Virus record (IMG/VR): IMGVR_UViG_3300040801_001003
Location: 1 to 43,886 of that record
Length of the DNA: 43,886 nucleotides
From: a virus
Strand: one strand, 5' to 3'
Of the stretch, positions 36,671 through 43,886 are shown in pieces. The notes below the pieces were generated by a model. The model was not told the DNA's origin. It searched no databases and saw only the letters and a program-made list of their open reading frames with translations. The position numbers were made by a program, and so were the translations under genes. Every line of letters starts with the position of its first letter. Positions within the stretch are counted from its first letter, which is position 1.

Positions 36671-38185
36671 CTAGTTGTCGGCGGTGTCGTCGGCACCGCG
36701 AACCGTTATTGACGACGACGCGCGCGACACCGTGATCGTGATTTGTGCGCGCGACGCGGTGGTCGTGATTTGAATGAATGTTGCTTCGTCGGCCGTTACG
36801 GCCGTTTCGCCCAACGTCAAACCGTCGGAAACGGTCGCGACCAGTTGCGCGACCGCGTCGACCGTTTCGGAAAATGCAAGACCGTCGGCCACGGTCACGG
36901 CAATCGAAACCGTGCCCACCTCTCCTAAAATCATACCATCATTGGCGACAACGTTTGTCGTCATGGTAACGCCGACGTTTTCACCGATGGTCAAACCGTC
37001 GGTCGCTGTGCCGCCTATATTCCCCGACGACGAGGCGAACGCGATGTCGGCGACGACAAACCCGTCGGTCGTCGTTGCGCCCAACGTGGCCGCACTGGTC
37101 GCGGTGTCGCCGAACGTGACACCGTCGTCGGGCGATGCAAACGACGCGATCACCGATGCGACGACGTCGCCGAACGCGACACCGTCGTCGATGGTGGCCG
37201 CAACGGTTGCCGCAACCGCGACCGCCTCGCCGATGGTCAAACCGTCGACGGTGGTAGGGCCATACGTCAACACCACGTCGCCCACGTCGCCCAACGACGC
37301 GGCGTCGGTCGCGGTTGCGACCAGTTGTGCAACCGTTGTGACAACGTCGTCCAATGTTGCACCATCGGCCGCACTCGCAATTCGTGTCGATTGTGGTGTG
37401 CGCGACGAGCCAATGACCAAACCGTCTGAAACGGTCGTGACGATGTCGCGCCTCGGTGTGGCGGTGTCACCCAACGTCAAACCGTCGGTTGCACTGCCTT
37501 CGACCGTTGTTCCTGCCGAATCGGCCAACAAAACGACGAGGAACGACACCGCGCGATGGTTGTCGGAATCGGTCGTCGTCCATGTGATCGTCGGGTTTAG
37601 TGCGGTGGTGGCCGCGGTGGTTTTGTATGCGGAAATGCCGGGCAACGTGAACGAACCGGCGTGACCGACGAAATCGGCAATTGTGAAACCTTCGTCACAA
37701 CTCGCAGTCAACGGGATGTCGTTCGCATCGGAACCTTTTATGATGATTCCCGTTAACGCGAACGTCGTCGGCTGCGACAACGCGCCCGACGAACCGGGCG
37801 GGAACCCGACGGTTTCATCGACCGACAACGTTTCGTTGTCGCCCGTATATTCGACGATAGCTGACGGCAACGACAAAAACGGTCCTTCGACTTCGTGCAA
37901 AATAAAAAACTGGCGACCGTTTGAACCGGTCAACGACAAATCGGACTCGGACGACGTTGCAATTTTAGCAAAAACAAAACTGTAGATTGCGGTTTCGTTT
38001 GCCCACGGTTCGATGCTCCAAATTTTATCCCAACCAGAAAACGACCACGATTGCGCGGCGCGGTTCGAGCAAAACAACAACAACAAATTGCCCGCGGTCG
38101 GTGTGGTCGCGTTCACGCCCCATTCGAGGTCAAACGATGAATTATTCGCATCTGATGAAACGTTGACAACGTCGCCGAACGCCAT
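36671..38185 (-). CDS. Repeat-rich tail protein with DGLTLGDT repeats
   Basis: The product has 504 residues. Residues 1-220 are a beta-rich domain (WGVNATTPTAGNLLLLFC, GWDKIWSIEPWANETAIYSFVFAKIA, ending HRAVSFLVVLL), similar to phage tail or lectin-like modules. Residues about 225-470 consist of some twelve repeats of about 20 residues with the core DG(L/V)(T/A)(L/I/F)G(D/E), such as TDGLTLGDTA, VDGLTIGEAV, DDGVTFGDTA, NDGMILGEVG. The final part (ITITVSRASSSITV) is beta. The repeats would form an elongated stalk. It lies between the tail tip gene and smaller virion genes, consistent with a tail fibre or tip decoration. Confidence 0.68.
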   Translation of the reverse strand: MAFGDVVNVSSDANNSSFDLEWGVNATTPTAGNLLLLFCSNRAAQSWSFSGWDKIWSIEPWANETAIYSFVFAKIATSSESDLSLTGSNGRQFFILHEVEGPFLSLPSAIVEYTGDNETLSVDETVGFPPGSSGALSQPTTFALTGIIIKGSDANDIPLTASCDEGFTIADFVGHAGSFTLPGISAYKTTAATTALNPTITWTTTDSDNHRAVSFLVVLLADSAGTTVEGSATDGLTLGDTATPRRDIVTTVSDGLVIGSSRTPQSTRIASAADGATLDDVVTTVAQLVATATDAASLGDVGDVVLTYGPTTVDGLTIGEAVAVAATVAATIDDGVAFGDVVASVIASFASPDDGVTFGDTATSAATLGATTTDGFVVADIAFASSSGNIGGTATDGLTIGENVGVTMTTNVVANDGMILGEVGTVSIAVTVADGLAFSETVDAVAQLVATVSDGLTLGETAVTADEATFIQITTTASRAQITITVSRASSSITVRGADDTADN

Positions 38186-38189
38186 TATT

Positions 38190-39935
38190 TCACTCGCCTG
38201 AAATCAACGTGACCAACGTCGGGACCGTCGCATCGGGTTCGATGCGAACCGTCAACGCATTGCCGGTCGCATCGATCACAATGTGCCGAATTTTGAACGT
38301 CGTCAACTGGTCGATATCCGCGTCGGGCGACGCGGGCAAATTCCTCACGACCAACGTGTCGTTGTGTCGCAATTCGGTCAAACGCGCTTGCGCGCCTGAC
38401 TCATTATACAAACTGTCAAATTGCAACGTCGCGCGCAACGAATAACGCGCGCGACTGTCCAAAAACGCATCGCGCACCGCGACCGCGTCGGCTTCCAAAA
38501 CGGTGTCGACGTCGATTGCGGCACGTCGTTCGATACCATCGCGCGACGTGTCGGCCGCCGATTCCGCGACGTCGGTGCGCACGATTTGACGGTCGACGCG
38601 TTTATAAACCGCGTAGGCGGCGTTGCGTTTTTCGTTCAAATCCTGTTCGAGCGAGAAGTCGGTCACGTCGACAAAAAACGTTCGGCCGCGACTGCCTGCC
38701 GGCCGAAAATACAATTGGCGACCAGCGCCCACGCCCCATTCGTAATTCTCGCGCGCGCACAATTCGTCGAGGATTTGACCGGGGAACGTGTCCTCCCAAA
38801 TCGCGTTTTGCCAATCGGTCGTTGTTTGTTCGATTTGACTTGTCGTCGCGACCAGTTGCGACGCGTTGACGTCGCGCACGAACGATAACAAATCTTCGGC
38901 CATATCGGAGGCGCGCACACCGTAAACCTCAACCGTCGCGCCCGATGAATATGCGTTCGCTAATTCGACCTCGAACGTCGTCGACGTGGTCGACAACACG
39001 CGTTCGGTTTCGGTGTTGACACCGTCGGAAATCGTCACGACCGCGCCCTCGTATATGCCAGCCATCGACGCCGGTGTCACGTTTACGGTTCCCGACGTGA
39101 CACCGGCCGTCGTTGTGGTGTCGGCGATTTTTATTTCGACGCCTAACGCACGCACGCGACGGCATTCAAAAAAGTAGAATCCTTCACTCGCAGTCAACGC
39201 GCCACCGGGATAAGTGCGCAACCATGCAATTTCCGCACGCGACCGCGAAATGTCGACATCCTCGGTGCCATAATCGCGCGTTGATCCCGAACTGGTCGAC
39301 TGATTGAACGACGACGCAGAAAACGAAATCGCACCGTCAATATATCCCGAAAATGCACCGACGTTCCACGCGTTCATGCGCGCCGACCAGTCGAATATCA
39401 ACCGTTTCCAATCGTGTCGCGCGTTCCAAAACGCGCCCAGGATGAAACCGAAATCGGCACCGCTACCATACGAACCGGCATACGGCGCGACGACCAACGC
39501 TTTACCGTCGTTTTCATATTTGCATCGCTCGACCGTTTCGGTCGTAAATGCACCGCTACCATATCCCGCGGTGTACGGTCGCCACAACGCATGGTCGGCC
39601 GTCGAATAAACGGCCGTGACCGGGACGTCGTAAAACGCGCGCCAAAAACCGGTTGCGGTGAACGCGTTCCCGGCCGTATCGATGCGACGTCGTTCTAGTC
39701 GCCCCTCGAACACCACGTCGCCCGAATCATCGCACGCGACGACGCGAGGCAGTTGAGGATAATTGTATCGACGAAACGCGTTCATGAGCGCCGTCGGCAC
39801 GTTAGGCAGTTCGAGGGTGCCGAAACCGCGCGGCCCCAACGACCACCGCACACCGCCACCGTTCGCAATGTGGTCGGTCAAGTCCTCCAAAACCGTGTTG
39901 CCTGCGCCATTATAAACAACGACAGAAATGTTCAT
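38190..39935 (-). CDS. Tail tip / baseplate hub-like protein (Gp37-like)
   Basis: The product has 581 residues, start ATG 39935 overlapping the preceding stop. It begins VVVYNGAGNTVLEDLTDH, RWSLGPRGFGTLELP and VFEGRLERRRIDTAGNAFTATGFWRAFYD, the pattern of Siphovirus tail proteins related to ReqiPepy6 gp37/baseplate hub proteins. A central region (TSGTVNVTPASMAG, then VTISDGVNTETERVLST) looks like a small beta insertion. The C-terminal part (RTDVAESAADTSRDGIERR, then ALTVRIEPDATVPTLVTL) resembles the hub end. It follows the distal tail gene, in keeping with tail-tip assembly. Confidence 0.7.
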   Translation of the reverse strand: MNISVVVYNGAGNTVLEDLTDHIANGGGVRWSLGPRGFGTLELPNVPTALMNAFRRYNYPQLPRVVACDDSGDVVFEGRLERRRIDTAGNAFTATGFWRAFYDVPVTAVYSTADHALWRPYTAGYGSGAFTTETVERCKYENDGKALVVAPYAGSYGSGADFGFILGAFWNARHDWKRLIFDWSARMNAWNVGAFSGYIDGAISFSASSFNQSTSSGSTRDYGTEDVDISRSRAEIAWLRTYPGGALTASEGFYFFECRRVRALGVEIKIADTTTTAGVTSGTVNVTPASMAGIYEGAVVTISDGVNTETERVLSTTSTTFEVELANAYSSGATVEVYGVRASDMAEDLLSFVRDVNASQLVATTSQIEQTTTDWQNAIWEDTFPGQILDELCARENYEWGVGAGRQLYFRPAGSRGRTFFVDVTDFSLEQDLNEKRNAAYAVYKRVDRQIVRTDVAESAADTSRDGIERRAAIDVDTVLEADAVAVRDAFLDSRARYSLRATLQFDSLYNESGAQARLTELRHNDTLVVRNLPASPDADIDQLTTFKIRHIVIDATGNALTVRIEPDATVPTLVTLISGE

Positions 39936-41215
39936 TGCGGCACCAAATAGGCGGCGGTTCGGTCGACGTCGAACGTATACCCGTAATAAGTGCCGGTGCC
40001 GAAATCATAGTTGCGGAAATCGGCGCCAACCCCGGCGTCAAAAACGCACCACGTCAAATTCGTGCCTTTACTCACAATCGGCAAAACACCACGATAGCCA
40101 CCCGAACCGGTCAACGTGTCGCCCGACGGCGGCGTGTTGTAAAACAAACCGAACGGGCGGTCGTTCATGCGGTGTTCAAACGTCGCCGCCTGCCCGTTGA
40201 AATCGCCGTCGTATCGAATCGCACGATTGCCGGTTTTGCTCACGTCGACGACTGCGAGTCGTGACAAATCGATGTCATCGGAACCGGTCAACATTCGATA
40301 ATAAATTTTGACCTTTTCGACGTTACCAGTTGCACCGGCCGCCAGCCCCAACGTTATGACCTGCGTGCCCGACGATGGTGTCGTGCGTTTTGTCGGTGAA
40401 ACAAACGTGTCGCCGTCAACTGAAATTTCTGCCCACAACTCGCAGTCGGCGGGGAAGTCGCCCAGAACATACAATGCGACGTTGCGCGCGTCGACCGTTC
40501 CCGCCAACGTGCGCGTCGTCGAACCGGCCGTCGTCGTGGCCGCGAACCGTTCATAGTTGCCGGTGAAATCATGAATCTCAACGTCGTCGGCGTCCTCAAC
40601 CATGACGAAATAAAAATCGGTGTACAACGTCGGGACGCCTGCGCCCGGTGCCGATTCGACGACCGCCGTGAACGTGACATCGCACGGCGAATAGGCGGCG
40701 ACGTCGGTCGAAAACGTCGCGTTAGTTTTCGACCATCCTTTTGTCAAGCTGGAACCCGACGAAACCGATTCGACCGCGCCCAACCATGCGCCCAACCGAC
40801 GCGCGTTGACGTTCACCGGGCCACATACGAAATCCTCCAAATATGGTCGAAACGTGATCGGCAAATCGAGCGGCACGCGCGCACCGCCTTTTATGACCGC
40901 CTTCACGTATGACGAACCGCCGTCGGGGTCATATTCGAGCAACGGCGGCGACACGTTTTCGTTGTCAAGCCATCGATGACCTTGCTCGACGATGGTTGCG
41001 AGTTCGTGCAGTGCGGTCAATACGGCCGTTTTTGAATCGCCGACAATGTTGATCGGTAACGTTTCGTCGACGTCGTTATACGGCCAGCCACCGACCGGAT
41101 TCATGCGACGCGATGCAACCGCCGGTCGCCAACCCGGTTTTGCGACCGAAAACGTCGCGCCGTTCAAATCGATGGTGCCCGGTTCGCCGCCTGTTATGCG
41201 TAAACTAAAAGCCAT
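39932..41215 (-). CDS. Distal tail protein-like (minor tail) protein
   Basis: The product has 427 residues, start ATG 41215 just inside the tape measure end. The N-terminal region (FSLRITGGEPGTIDLNGATFSV, then WPYNDVDETLPINIVG and ALHELATIVEQG) matches a group of phage minor tail proteins with a distal-tail-like N-domain that joins the tube to the tip. Later parts form galactose-binding-like beta sandwiches (YFVMVEDADDVEIHDFTG, VEKVKIYYRMLTGSDDIDLSRLAVVDVS). Position between tape measure and hub gene supports the role. Confidence 0.68.
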   Translation of the reverse strand: MAFSLRITGGEPGTIDLNGATFSVAKPGWRPAVASRRMNPVGGWPYNDVDETLPINIVGDSKTAVLTALHELATIVEQGHRWLDNENVSPPLLEYDPDGGSSYVKAVIKGGARVPLDLPITFRPYLEDFVCGPVNVNARRLGAWLGAVESVSSGSSLTKGWSKTNATFSTDVAAYSPCDVTFTAVVESAPGAGVPTLYTDFYFVMVEDADDVEIHDFTGNYERFAATTTAGSTTRTLAGTVDARNVALYVLGDFPADCELWAEISVDGDTFVSPTKRTTPSSGTQVITLGLAAGATGNVEKVKIYYRMLTGSDDIDLSRLAVVDVSKTGNRAIRYDGDFNGQAATFEHRMNDRPFGLFYNTPPSGDTLTGSGGYRGVLPIVSKGTNLTWCVFDAGVGADFRNYDFGTGTYYGYTFDVDRTAAYLVPQ

Positions 41216-43460
41216 TTAATACCAACCTCCTGTTGTATGCGTCATTGCCACCGTTACCGATTGCGCGTTCGACTTCGAGGCGAACCGCGTTCGCGATGGT
41301 CGTTTCCATTCCTGGCGTTGCGCCCGGTGCCGAAATCGAACCGGGCATGAATTGCACCGAATGCTGAACCGATTGTGCCGCGACGACGCCCGACGTCGCC
41401 ATGTCGCGCATTGCCGCCGCGACCGCGTTTGTGTCGGCGATGCGATTCGCAAACGTGCCGGTCACGTTGTCGGCGATGTCAATCATGACTTTTGACGGTG
41501 AACTAATGCCCAACCGTTCCTTTGCCGCCGCGATTGCGCCGTCGATGACACCGGCCAACGCGTCGACGACCGCTTGCGCGCCTGCGGTCAAACCGCCGAT
41601 CAAACCGTCGATGATTCGCCGCGCCAACGAACTCCAATCCTGCCCTTGAAACCATTCGCCGAATTTCGTGAACAAACCGTCCAACGCGGTTTTGAATCGT
41701 TCCCAAATCGTCGTAAAGAATTCGACCATTTGCTCCCATAAGTCAAACCACAAATTGACCAGTTCATAGCCGAACGTTTCCCAGTCGCCGGTGAACAACG
41801 CGCTAAACACCGAAAACACCGACGAAATGTTGTCCCAAACCATGCGGAAATGTTCGACCAGTTGCGCGACATATGGTTTCAACCATTCGATGATTTCCAA
41901 AGTCGTTGTGCGAATCCCGTTCCAATCGGTCGCCCACGCCGCGCCCAACGCACCGACGGCCGCAATGACCAACGTCACAGGATTGACCAGCGCAGCGACC
42001 GCGCCGACGACCGCTAAAATCCCGGCGACAATGCCCGCCGCTGCAATGGCCGCGCCGATTGCAATCAACGCGCCCTTGAACGCCTCGGCGTGCGTCGAAA
42101 CGAATTCGACGACGACACCGATCACCGATTGAATGGCCGGGATGATTTCGCGAATCGAATCGCGCATCGTGACCAGTGCGTTCAAAACAGCGGGCGGTGC
42201 GATGTCCCAAATCGCTTCGATGAACGCATCGACGACCGACATGCCTTCGCCCAGGTTGCCCAAAAACGACGTGACCACACCGCTAAACGTTTGCAATGCG
42301 GTTTCGACGTTCGGCAATATGGTTTCAACCCATTGCCGAAATTCGTCGGCCAACGCGCGCGCAATCGGCAAAACCGCCTGACCGAACGTCAACGCCAACG
42401 ACTCAAAAACACCCGTGACCAGTTCGACGACGCCTTTCAACGTGTCCATGCGCGTTGCGGCGTTTGCAAGTGCGTCGGTTTGCGACATCGTGTCGGCCAT
42501 CGATGCGAAACCTTCCTCGCCGGTTTGCATGACACCGACGGCGGCACGCATCGCGTCAGCTCCAAAAATGGTGTTGAGGTATTGCGTTCGTTGTTGTTCA
42601 CTCAAATCGCCTAACGACGTTTCTAAAATCCCGGCGATTTCGGCCATCGATTTCAGGTTGCCTTCGGCGTCGTAAAATTGATTCGCACCGTCCTCGGTGA
42701 TTATGCCTAATGCGGCCATCGCGTCGCTGGCCGCGTTCGACGCAGGAGTCAACCGCGTGATCATTGTTTTGAACGACGTGCCCGCATCGCTGCCCGATGC
42801 GAATAACGGCGAAATCGCGGCGATGGTGGTGTTAAAATCATCGAATTCGACACCGGCCGCCGACGCCGCGCCGCCGCCTTGCGCTAGTGCGAGTGCATAG
42901 TCGTCGATTGTAAATTTTGAATTATTCGTGACCGACACAATGCCGTCGACCGCGTCCTGCATGTTCTCGGCTTCGATGTTAAAAATCGCCATTGTGTCGG
43001 TTGCGATGTCGGCCGCGTTGCCGAAATCGGCACCGGTCGCGTTCGCAAGGACGACCGTCGATTTCGCCGCGCCGTCCATGATTTCGGTCATGGTTAAACC
43101 GTTGCGCGCGAGCATTTGAATCGCCTGCGCCGCCTGATCGGCGGTGACTTTCAAATTCGGGTCGACGCCCAATTGTTGAATTAGGTCGCCCAACGGTGCG
43201 ACCTCGTCGCGCGTCAAATTCATGATTGCGGCGGTGTCGGCTAACGACTGTTCCATGTCGGCCGCCATTTGTCCCGCTTTGACCGTTGCGCCTAGTATGG
43301 CCGCGCCGGTCGCGGCAAACGCACCGGCAATAACAACACCGGCGTTTTTCGCAACCGATTCGAGCGACAACAAATCGTCGCGCGCGCGACCGATTCCCGA
43401 ACGCATATCGTTCGTATCGATGACAATTGAACCGTGCGCGCTGCCTAAGTTTATGGTCAT
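41205..43460 (-). CDS. Tape measure protein (TP901-like)
   Basis: The product has 751 residues, start ATG 43460. The N-terminal core (about 1-330) is typical of phage tail tape measure proteins of the TP901 type: QSLADTAAIMNLTRDEV, TADQAAQAIQMLARNGLTM, AKSTVVLANATGADFGNAADI, GGGAASAAGVEFDDFNTTIAAI and LFASGSDAGTSFKTMITRL. A hydrophobic region near 435-500 (ALIAIGAAIAAAGIVAGILAV, then VNPVTLVIAAVGALG) is the usual membrane-active part. The C-terminal part has repeats of WFDLWEQMVEFFTTIWERF type. It sets tail length: at roughly 1.5 angstrom per residue the tail would be about 110 nm, by the general rule. Confidence 0.88.
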   Translation of the reverse strand: MTINLGSAHGSIVIDTNDMRSGIGRARDDLLSLESVAKNAGVVIAGAFAATGAAILGATVKAGQMAADMEQSLADTAAIMNLTRDEVAPLGDLIQQLGVDPNLKVTADQAAQAIQMLARNGLTMTEIMDGAAKSTVVLANATGADFGNAADIATDTMAIFNIEAENMQDAVDGIVSVTNNSKFTIDDYALALAQGGGAASAAGVEFDDFNTTIAAISPLFASGSDAGTSFKTMITRLTPASNAASDAMAALGIITEDGANQFYDAEGNLKSMAEIAGILETSLGDLSEQQRTQYLNTIFGADAMRAAVGVMQTGEEGFASMADTMSQTDALANAATRMDTLKGVVELVTGVFESLALTFGQAVLPIARALADEFRQWVETILPNVETALQTFSGVVTSFLGNLGEGMSVVDAFIEAIWDIAPPAVLNALVTMRDSIREIIPAIQSVIGVVVEFVSTHAEAFKGALIAIGAAIAAAGIVAGILAVVGAVAALVNPVTLVIAAVGALGAAWATDWNGIRTTTLEIIEWLKPYVAQLVEHFRMVWDNISSVFSVFSALFTGDWETFGYELVNLWFDLWEQMVEFFTTIWERFKTALDGLFTKFGEWFQGQDWSSLARRIIDGLIGGLTAGAQAVVDALAGVIDGAIAAAKERLGISSPSKVMIDIADNVTGTFANRIADTNAVAAAMRDMATSGVVAAQSVQHSVQFMPGSISAPGATPGMETTIANAVRLEVERAIGNGGNDAYNRRLVLNGF

Positions 43461-43461
43461 T

Positions 43462-43489
43462 TGCGCGTCATCCTTTGCGCGTCATCCTT
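43462..43489. repeat. Tandem 14-base duplication before the tape measure start
   Basis: TTGCGCGTCATCCT is found twice in tandem (43461-43474 and 43475-43488). On the minus strand each copy supplies an AGGAT that can serve as ribosome binding site; the chaperone stop lies inside the unit nearest the tape measure ATG. Confidence 0.7.
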
Positions 43490-43791
43490 GCGAGGGCTAA
43501 CCAATCGGCGCGCGTTGCGCGTCGATTCGGTTTTGAGGAGGGGCGGCGACCAGTGCGCGCACCATTGCGCGCACGGCCACCACTGTTTTGACGTGCGTTT
43601 TCGCGTGCATCGTTTTCCTCAGAAATGCCGATGAACGCGACCGCGACGTCAAATTGAAAAGCGACGAACGCGTCGCTAATTTGTAACAGTTGCGACGGCC
43701 TTATCCCGTAACGTTTTGCCGTCGCGTCGACGATCACCATTTGTTCCCGATTGCTGACGAAATCGGTCCAACGCTGCCGCCGGAGCGTTCG
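43468..43791 (-). CDS. Tail assembly chaperone extension (GT-like), probably made by +1 (or -2) ribosomal frameshift
   Basis: This frame is open from just after a TGA at 43794-43792 to the TGA at 43470-43468 and overlaps the end of the short chaperone in the +1 frame. It encodes VDATAKRYGIRPSQLLQIS followed by DAFVAFQFDVAVAFIG and a basic tail. The pattern RYG..PS.LL..... D.A is characteristic of the second half of gpG/gpGT chaperones. The continuation DRF-VSNREQMVIVDATAKRYG makes a sensible fused protein, so a shift near the codons CGA TTT CGT (TTT at 43762-43760, a possible slip of tRNA-Phe from TTT to TTC) is plausible. An ATG at 43740 could instead start it separately, but no good ribosome binding site precedes it. 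The shift site is inferred. Confidence 0.62.
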   Translation of the reverse strand, partial: RTLRRQRWTDFVSNREQMVIVDATAKRYGIRPSQLLQISDAFVAFQFDVAVAFIGISEENDARENARQNSGGRARNGARTGRRPSSKPNRRATRADWLALARMTRKG

Positions 43792-43886
43792 TCAACTGAA
43801 AAATGAATGACCGATCAGATAACGGGATGTCGTCGATATGAATCGCATCGCGCGCGTCGTCGCGGTCGCCGTCATACAACGGCGGG
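43676..43886 (-). CDS. Tail assembly chaperone (gpG-like), C-terminal part; joins base 1
   Basis: This open frame enters at base 43886 in the phase left by the frame at 269-1 and ends at the TAG at 43678-43676. It holds IHIDDIPLSDRSFIFQLTN and AAALDRF, followed by a hydrophilic tail that ends in VATVTN. The overlapping +1 frame downstream encodes a second conserved segment, so this tail is what one would expect of the unshifted short product. The join across the window ends is an inference from matching phase and sense; no stop intervenes. If the ends do not join, both pieces are partial genes. Confidence 0.72.
   Translation of the reverse strand, partial: PPLYDGDRDDARDAIHIDDIPLSDRSFIFQLTNAPAAALDRFRQQSGTNGDRRRDGKTLRDKAVATVTN

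Noticed and set aside
36774-37664. Plus-strand frame of 296 codons rich in Ser/Val/Thr
   Set aside because: It is the complement of the DGLTLGDT repeat region; its repeats are just the mirror of the real ones.
1-43886. CRISPR array, tRNA genes, integrase, DNA polymerase
   Set aside because: None seen: no regularly spaced direct repeats with unique spacers, no cloverleaf recognised by eye, and no integrase or polymerase motifs in the frames. A tRNA scan was not possible here.

Overview
The window reads as a complete or nearly complete genome of a tailed, siphovirus-like bacteriophage (about 43.9 kb, GC-rich, strong Shine-Dalgarno sites of the AGGAGG type). One open reading frame, the tail assembly chaperone, runs off the left edge on the minus strand and continues in the same frame from the right edge, so the two ends very probably join: the molecule is circular or circularly permuted. 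I see no integrase, no DNA polymerase, no tRNA and no CRISPR array. The host cannot be read directly. The glycoside-hydrolase modules of the lysin and the general composition made me think of Chloroflexota, but that is a weak guess.

Layout. A divergent control region at about 19.48-19.70 kb splits the genome. Leftward (minus strand, 19.48 to 1 kb, then across the ends to 32.47 kb) lie: a regulatory/recombination block (XRE regulator, RecA-like ATPase with a helix-hairpin-helix tail, unknown proteins); a DNA-modification pair (ParB-DpdA transglycosylase and a YhhQ-type queuosine-precursor transporter); small and large terminase; portal; MuF-like protein; a small accessory cassette with its own promoter and terminator; the capsid genes (protease with nested scaffold, cement protein, major capsid); the head-tail connectors; the major tail protein; the tail chaperone; tape measure; tail tip and repeat-rich tail proteins; then holin-like proteins and a large three-domain lysin.

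Rightward (plus strand, 19.70 to 32.41 kb) lie: an excisionase-like HTH protein; a replication initiator with iteron-like repeats inside its gene; a probable loader; a membrane/ATPase trio (DUF2637-like protein, two-TM protein, lipobox-bearing FtsK/HerA-like ATPase); then a long block of small unknown genes driven by repeated, nearly identical promoter-operator cassettes and separated by GC-rich hairpins. The two transcription units meet at a bidirectional terminator at 32.42-32.45 kb.

The most notable systems are: (1) a minimal 7-deazaguanine DNA modification module without precursor biosynthesis genes, paired with a precursor importer; (2) a conjugation-like DUF2637 plus FtsK/HerA membrane ATPase module inside a phage; (3) a family of repeated promoter/operator cassettes and intercistronic hairpins; (4) a strong excess of short words (GACCAGT, TGCGAGT, ACGGCCGT) in all frames and on both strands.
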